DNA from: Bacteroidaceae bacterium | Lineage (GTDB): Bacteria; Bacteroidota; Bacteroidia; Bacteroidales; Bacteroidaceae | Reading direction: 5' to 3' | Assembly (NCBI GenBank): GCA_017469525.1 | Contig: JAFUGG010000054.1 | Span: forward strand, 21,337-85,336 | DNA length: 64,000 nt | Shown: positions 58,920-64,000 of the stretch, piece after piece | Layout of the letters: every line of letters starts with the position of its first letter | Position numbering within the stretch: the stretch's first letter is position 1 | Translations under genes and position numbers: made by a program | Notes under the pieces: model-generated | The model's input: the letters and a program-made list of their open reading frames with translations, nothing else | What the model was told of the DNA's origin: nothing | The model's database searches: none

Positions 58920-59963
58920 TCACTCCGTTGGACCTGATTCATCATCTTCCAAGGGCAATGCCCCCAAGAATCTGTCAAAATCACTTTGGAACAGTCGGTC
59001 TTGTACGATACGGTAGCGCTCAAACTCGGTCTCAGCATGGAGCACAGCCTCTTCGTGGCTCACACTGCCAGCATCTGCAAGCAGGGGGCGTTCGTCACTG
59101 GTCAGATAGGCATCGATGCGCTTTGCCCAGTCCTCCATCGTCATCGGGATATGTCGTTTAGCACGGCTCTCGGCAAACTCCAGCACAGCCGTTACGATGC
59201 GGCCCATATCCTCCAGTTCCATCTGCTTCAGATAGTTCTTGGCTATGACGACATCAGTCTTGACGATTTTCCCGTCTGGAGCATTCTCCCATGTAGTCAG
59301 ACCCATGTGTTCCTTATTGGCATCGGCTCTATCCATAATCAGTTCCGCTGCCGTACGACCATGCACGGCATAGTGCATCTTGTTCTGCACCATTTTGAAG
59401 AACTGACGTGTGGTAGGCGCATCCTTATTGTAATCCATACTGGTGGCGTAGATGTCCGTCAACTTCTGGCAGAACCGTCGCTCGGAGAGTCGAATCTCAC
59501 GAATCTCAGCCAGCAAATGCTCGAAATAGTCTTCACCCAGGTAGGTTCCGTTTTCCATGCGCTTCCTGTCGAGCACATAGCCACGAATGGCATATTGGCG
59601 CAACACGCTCGTTGCCCATTGCCGGAACTGCGTGGCACGAATGCTATTCACGCGGTAGCCTACGGCGATGATGGCATCGAGTTTATACATCACCACGGAG
59701 CGCTTCACTGTCCGGTCACCTTCTTGCTGAACTGTTTCCATTTTGGAAATAGTTGCTTCTTCCTTCAGTTCTCCGGTCTCAAATACATTGGCAAGATGCT
59801 TGCTGATGGCAGGTACTCCCACATCGAAGAGTGCGGCCATCGCCTTCTGAGTACACCAAATAGTTTCCTCAGCATACATCACCTCAATGCCTTGTTCCTT
59901 ATTCTCCAGCTGGAAAATGAGGAACTCGGTGGTGCTGTTTCTTATCTCATATCTCTTAGCCAT
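58920..59963 (-). CDS. RhuM-family protein
   Basis: 347 residues from the ATG at 59961-59963; a TTG five codons earlier is less likely. Family pattern: an N-terminal helix-turn-helix-like part (EETIWCTQKAMAALFDVGVP followed by AISKHLANVF), VVMYKLDAIIAVGYRVNSIR, ATQFRQWATSVLRQYAIRGY, and a C-terminal region (TAAELIMDRADANKEHMGLT) resembling the core of death-on-curing-linked proteins. RhuM was named in a Salmonella pathogenicity island; the molecular role is unknown, but the family is common in mobile and defence regions. Promoter at 60092-60100. It lies between the DGR region and the CRISPR array. Confidence 0.85.
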   Translation of the reverse strand: MAKRYEIRNSTTEFLIFQLENKEQGIEVMYAEETIWCTQKAMAALFDVGVPAISKHLANVFETGELKEEATISKMETVQQEGDRTVKRSVVMYKLDAIIAVGYRVNSIRATQFRQWATSVLRQYAIRGYVLDRKRMENGTYLGEDYFEHLLAEIREIRLSERRFCQKLTDIYATSMDYNKDAPTTRQFFKMVQNKMHYAVHGRTAAELIMDRADANKEHMGLTTWENAPDGKIVKTDVVIAKNYLKQMELEDMGRIVTAVLEFAESRAKRHIPMTMEDWAKRIDAYLTSDERPLLADAGSVSHEEAVLHAETEFERYRIVQDRLFQSDFDRFLGALPLEDDESGPTE

Positions 59964-60091
59964 AATCAATTCAATCAATTCGTGATGGACACCCCTGCCG
60001 GAAGGTTACATCTCGTCTGGATGAGTTCCACGCCATTCGGCAGGAAAGACATTCTTAATGCGTATAAGGCTGCATTTTAAGGTTTGTCGTT

Positions 60092-60100
60092 GCAAAGATA
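60092..60100 (-). promoter_or_regulatory. -7 promoter box for the RhuM gene
   Basis: Reads TATCTTTGC on the minus strand, with a leader of about 125 nt to the start codon. Confidence 0.55.
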
Positions 60101-60204
60101 CTACTTTTTATTTAAAAGGCAAAGGAAACAGGCACAGATAAGGCTTTATCTGCGAATGACGAAAAAATCAGCTTATTGAAGTTTCGCAAGCTCTGCTTGG
60201 AAGT

Positions 60205-60352
60205 TTAAAGAAGTTATGCCGCTTCGCGGCGGGAGTTAAAGGAGTTAAAGACGTTACCTTTGCCCCTTGAAGCATATAACCTCACAAAACAATCGTCTTT
60301 AATTTCCGTGGCCAAAGGCCACATAACTCCTTTAACTTCCTTAACTTCCATT
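60205..60352. repeat. Inverted-repeat-rich intergenic element, copy 2
   Basis: Left side GAAGTTATGCCGCTTCGCGG, GGAGTTAAAGGAGTTAAAG; right side CATAACTCCTTTAACTTCC and TTAACTTCC, which pair. Related in wording and layout to 24033-24210, including a GC-rich hairpin after AAGTTATGC. Confidence 0.6.
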
Positions 60353-60738
60353 ACATGCAAAACTTGAATAATCATATCAACATGAAAGAATTGGGAAAAA
60401 TATGGGTTACAAGAGGAGAAATGATTGGGGGAAAGAAGAAAATAGAGCTTGCGGCAATGCTTATAGTGTAGATACCAAAACGGATAGTGGGCGAAAACCG
60501 ATGCGATGGCATCAGCTTTCGCCCACTATCGGGATATTATCAAAGGAGGAAGGACGTAGATGGAGCTTGAACCCTTACTTAAAACGTGGCAATATGTCTG
60601 TATATGAAAGGGTTCAAACTATAGGATAAAGATGTGAGTGAGCATGAGATATTCATTCAAAACTCATGCAACTTTGACTTAAATATCAGCGAAAATGAGA
60701 AAATATTTTTGAATTTCGCTGATTTTTAAATATAAAAT
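60353..60738. other. Gene-free stretch left of the CRISPR array
   Basis: About 385 bp. Besides the hairpin at 60483-60530 no structure stands out; a 75-codon plus-strand ORF at 60402 runs through that hairpin and has no family resemblance. Confidence 0.5.
60483..60530. terminator. Long perfect hairpin
   Basis: GATAGTGGGCGAAA (60483-60496) and TTTCGCCCACTATC (60517-60530) form a 14-bp perfect stem with a 20-nt loop that can itself pair (GATG/CATC). No T run follows, so the terminator label is tentative; it may be a protein-binding or RNA structure. Confidence 0.45.
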
Positions 60739-60897
60739 CTACTCAAAATGGAAGTGATAGTCACCCTTGTCCGGCTCGTCTATCACGATGCTGCCTGTAT
60801 CAGGCTGGAACTTGAAGTTGCGGATGCTGTCAAGTTCTATGTCTCTCATCACGTCTGGAAACATCCTCTTGATGAAGATGGCGCGTACTTCGCTCAT
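60739..60897 (-). pseudogene. Small ORF or gene fragment abutting the CRISPR array
   Basis: 52 codons on the minus strand, MSEVRAIFIKRMFPDVMRDI to a C-terminus rich in Asp, His and Phe (DKGDYHFHFE). The composition looks like real coding sequence, but I know no family. Its ATG is formed by the last two bases of the terminal CRISPR repeat plus the first flanking base (60895-60897), so the array most likely truncated an older, longer gene, or the frame is read as the tail of the array transcript. Confidence 0.4.
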
Positions 60898-63673
60898 CTA
60901 CAATAGTAGACATTATTCAGCCTTTGTAGGCACTATGACACAGATTGAATTTGAGAACATCTACAATAGTAGACATTATTCAGCCTTTGTAGGCATCTAT
61001 GGATGAAAGATGTTTCTTGAAATCTACAATAGTAGACATTATTCAGCCTTTGTAGGCTTTCCCCAGGTGGGAAACGGTGGGGAAAATCTACAATAGTAGA
61101 CATTATTCAGCCTTTGTAGGCCGCTATCCTTTTGCGTATGACTATCTATCTACAATAGTAGACATTATTCAGCCTTTGTAGGCAATCGCACATTTTTGGG
61201 GTAATATAAATCTACAATAGTAGACATTATTCAGCCTTTGTAGGCCGTGTTGATGTTCTTGAATTGCATAGTTGATCTACAATAGTAGACATTATTCAGC
61301 CTTTGTAGGCCTTCACAGACAAGCAACCAAAACTCGAAATCTACAATAGTAGACATTATTCAGCCTTTGTAGGCTACAATTTTAACAACGACAAGAGTAC
61401 AATCTACAATAGTAGACATTATTCAGCCTTTGTAGGCGGTGCAGCAACAACCTTTGTAAGTGTAAACAATCTACAATAGTAGACATTATTCAGCCTTTGT
61501 AGGCTTGCCTCGTCGTCGCGGTACAGCTCCAATCTACAATAGTAGACATTATTCAGCCTTTGTAGGCAGGCTACCTCGTATGGAGGCCATCGCTATCTAC
61601 AATAGTAGACATTATTCAGCCTTTGTAGGCGCTGAAAGTCGGCGTGGGGTTTACCAAAATCTACAATAGTAGACATTATTCAGCCTTTGTAGGCGCCCGC
61701 TTCACAGCGAGCCTTTTAACAAATCTACAATAGTAGACATTATTCAGCCTTTGTAGGCCTGACGGCTTCTAAATGGTTCGGCACGATCTACAATAGTAGA
61801 CATTATTCAGCCTTTGTAGGCGAGCAAGCACAGCGTGAAGCCGAAGAAGCATCTACAATAGTAGACATTATTCAGCCTTTGTAGGCTGGCGGAACAAACA
61901 CGGGGCTAAAGGATCTACAATAGTAGACATTATTCAGCCTTTGTAGGCCCACTTGTGAACAACGACTCTTGACCTTATCTACAATAGTAGACATTATTCA
62001 GCCTTTGTAGGCGTTTTAGGGTAGCATTGGACTACCTCTAATCTACAATAGTAGACATTATTCAGCCTTTGTAGGCGGATTGGTGCCTAAGTATGTGGCG
62101 CGACATCTACAATAGTAGACATTATTCAGCCTTTGTAGGCAACGTAAAGATATTGCACCTCGTATTATCTACAATAGTAGACATTATTCAGCCTTTGTAG
62201 GCTTTCCTGACTCGCATGATGCACAATCACATCTACAATAGTAGACATTATTCAGCCTTTGTAGGCGCAGCCGTTGACCGCCTGTTCCGTCCGCTATCTA
62301 CAATAGTAGACATTATTCAGCCTTTGTAGGCCGTATCAATGCCAAGTGCGACCGCGAATCTACAATAGTAGACATTATTCAGCCTTTGTAGGCTATTACT
62401 TTGACGAGTGGGGTGACGTTCATCTACAATAGTAGACATTATTCAGCCTTTGTAGGCATTCAGATGAGGGCGAAGATCATGAAATCTACAATAGTAGACA
62501 TTATTCAGCCTTTGTAGGCTGGATAACGTCGTAAGCATACGGCTCATTATCTACAATAGTAGACATTATTCAGCCTTTGTAGGCTGAACCTCGACGGGTT
62601 GGCAGAACTCTAATCTACAATAGTAGACATTATTCAGCCTTTGTAGGCAATTTTATATATCTTTAGATATATCCTATCTACAATAGTAGACATTATTCAG
62701 CCTTTGTAGGCTGTAAGATGCGGGAAAAACGAGAATTTATCTACAATAGTAGACATTATTCAGCCTTTGTAGGCAAAGGAGATATACACAGACGAGGAAA
62801 TGTAATCTACAATAGTAGACATTATTCAGCCTTTGTAGGCTGAATGCCATTGAAGACGAAGAATTAGAATCTACAATAGTAGACATTATTCAGCCTTTGT
62901 AGGCGCAAGATGCCAATACCATAGCACAAAGTGATCTACAATAGTAGACATTATTCAGCCTTTGTAGGCCATAATGCGTTGAAATTAAAAATGTGAAATC
63001 TACAATAGTAGACATTATTCAGCCTTTGTAGGCAGCATAAGGACTATGAAACTTCAAATTTATCTACAATAGTAGACATTATTCAGCCTTTGTAGGCGAC
63101 GATTTTTACTTTTGCATTGTGTGAGATCTACAATAGTAGACATTATTCAGCCTTTGTAGGCCGCTAACGATAACGAAAACGATAACACAATCTACAATAG
63201 TAGACATTATTCAGCCTTTGTAGGCGATAGATTGTGTCGCTTCGCGCGACCAAATCTACAATAGTAGACATTATTCAGCCTTTGTAGGCAAATAGAATCA
63301 CTCGAATATTAACCCCTATCTACAATAGTAGACATTATTCAGCCTTTGTAGGCTTTGACGCATAATGTAGGCATAGTGAAATCTACAATAGTAGACATTA
63401 TTCAGCCTTTGTAGGCATGAGGTGTATAAGGTTAATGACAATGATCTACAATAGTAGACATTATTCAGCCTTTGTAGGCAAAGAAACGACATGAGACGCG
63501 ATTGTATATCTACAATAGTAGACATTATTCAGCCTTTGTAGGCTAGGAATGTTCGTATAGTGGTAGTCGCAATCTACAATAGTAGACATTATTCAGCCTT
63601 TGTAGGCGATTTTAGTTACCTATTCAGTTTACCGCGCATCTACAATAGTAGACATTATTCAGCCTTTGTAGGC
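60896..63673 (-). CRISPR. CRISPR array, type V-A (Cas12a)-like repeat, 44 repeats
   Basis: 44 copies of a 36-bp repeat and 43 spacers of 26-31 bp. In the transcribed (minus) orientation the repeat begins GCCTACAAAGGC and ends TAATGTCTACTATTGTAGAT. The terminal TCTAC-TATT-GTAGA stem-loop ending in GTAGAT is the Cas12a crRNA handle. All repeats I checked, including both ends, are identical, so no degenerate end repeat marks orientation; orientation rests on the handle and on the promoter at 63684-63692. First repeat (leader side) 63638-63673, last 60896-60931. The spacers are all different; their targets cannot be named here. No cas gene is within the window. Confidence 0.97.
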
Positions 63674-63842
63674 CCTATCGGCTGCAAAGATACAACAAAT
63701 TTCTTAATTAGCAATAGTTTACTAGAAAGATTTTACAAAGATTATTCCCCGCCCTTAAAACAAGCGGAGATATATCATACTTATTATCAAGGAGAAAGCA
63801 TCAACCTTAAATTTGTAGAGACTTAGGTCTGCAAAGTTAAAA
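63674..63842 (-). promoter_or_regulatory. CRISPR leader with array promoter
   Basis: AT-rich sequence on the upstream side of the first repeat. On the minus strand TATCTTTGC (63684-63692), with TTTG about 5 bp before it as part of AAATTTGTTG, puts the start of transcription within a few bases of the first repeat. A second box, TAACTTTGC, lies at 63831-63839. No ORF of note. Confidence 0.75.
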
Positions 63843-63899
63843 ATTATTGCTGTCTGGGGAAAAGCACCGACGGTGCGAAAGGCCACAGACAGCAATAAT
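63843..63899. mobile_element. Short MITE-like element
   Basis: 57 bp with ends ATTATTGCTGTCTG and CAGACAGCAATAAT, and an inner GCACCG-A-CGGTGC hairpin. The end sequence plus GGGGAAAAG matches the elements at 51047 and 51348. Confidence 0.65.
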
Positions 63900-63900
63900 T

Positions 63901-63976
63901 TCAAGAGCACTACCTCTTTAGCTCAAGAGCACTACCTCTTTGGCTCAAGAGGTATACCTCTTTGACTCAAAAGGTA
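63901..63976. repeat. Array of 22-bp degenerate repeats
   Basis: Units start at 63901, 63923 and 63945 (22 bp each), with a partial fourth from 63967. Core TCAAGAG...CTCTTT; the third contains the perfect palindrome AAGAGGTATACCTCTT. Confidence 0.9.
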
Positions 63977-63983
63977 TTTAGCG

Positions 63984-64000
63984 GTATTGCTGTCCGATAA
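63984..64000. mobile_element. Left end of another MITE-like element (cut by the window edge)
   Basis: GTATTGCTGTCCG at the edge repeats the end motif of the elements at 51047 and 63843; the rest lies outside. Confidence 0.4.

Noticed and set aside
59981..60063. Short minus-strand ORF in the RhuM leader as a leader peptide
   Set aside because: About 25 codons with no conservation evidence; probably chance within an untranslated region.
60402..60629. 75-aa plus-strand ORF
   Set aside because: It reads through a perfect hairpin and has low-complexity composition; no promoter or family match.
60739..60897. Small ORF as a cas2-like gene fragment
   Set aside because: The sequence lacks any Cas2 feature and lies on the trailer side of the array, where adaptation genes are not expected.
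62649..62675. AT-rich, nearly palindromic spacer in the CRISPR array as an insertion
   Set aside because: It has normal spacer length and lies between intact repeats; it is probably just a low-complexity protospacer.
60767..63826. ORFs repeating IYNSRHYSAFVG or LQRLNNVYYCR inside and around the CRISPR array
   Set aside because: They are translations of the CRISPR repeat itself and carry no independent coding signal.

Overview
The window looks like a gut- or rumen-type Bacteroidales chromosome, most likely Prevotella or a close relative. Evidence: the Bacteroidetes -7 promoter box (TAnnTTTG) recurs in front of genes on both strands; gene families such as NqrA, DUF6108, DUF6057, OmpA with an alanine-glutamine signal cleavage site, DUF1080 and MG2-domain proteins are typical of that group; and two large secreted proteins end in tails resembling type IX secretion signals. 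No rRNA or tRNA gene was recognised.

Layout. 1-327 is the start of nqrA (runs off the left edge). 553-3533 is a visibly AT-richer restriction island: Dcm-like cytosine methyltransferase, EcoRII-type endonuclease and Vsr repair nuclease, followed by a probable WYL-regulator remnant. 4.5-11.4 kb holds tamB and a secreted Ig-like protein with a possible folded RNA leader. 12-14 kb holds tsaD and map. 14.2-20.1 kb (minus) and 23.5-26 kb (plus) are two parallel cell-surface modules, each ECF sigma factor, small membrane anti-sigma-like protein, DUF6108 protein, then surface proteins; a porin and a sodium/solute symporter lie between them. 26-30.5 kb holds KDPG aldolase, KDG kinase, an NhaC antiporter, rsmG and a metallo-hydrolase. 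30.8-41.5 kb (minus) is a secreted degradation block: CaxA exchanger, M60 metallopeptidase, DUF6057 protein, a propeller lipoprotein with a CxxCH motif and a GH30 glycosidase. 42-50.8 kb (plus) has a TPR protein, a sugar oxidoreductase/DUF1080/isomerase cluster interleaved with tatA and tatC, and an OmpA-family protein.

The outstanding system is a complete diversity-generating retroelement (DGR) at 51.7-55.5 kb: a secreted target protein with an FGE/C-type-lectin-like C-terminus, an HRDC-domain accessory protein, a DGR-type reverse transcriptase and a 131-bp template repeat. Template and variable repeats differ at 17 positions and every one is an adenine in the coding-strand template, the hallmark of DGR mutagenesis. 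A strong hairpin lies just beyond the variable repeat.

After an aminotransferase/PaaK/ACT operon and a RhuM gene, the right end holds a 44-repeat CRISPR array whose repeat ends in a Cas12a (type V-A)-like hairpin. It is transcribed leftward from its own promoter; no cas gene is inside the window. Superimposed on the genes are several dispersed repeat families: intergenic arrays with an exact 22-bp period, a MITE-like family, GC-rich palindromes that are translated in frame inside several genes, and heptamer/octamer runs.
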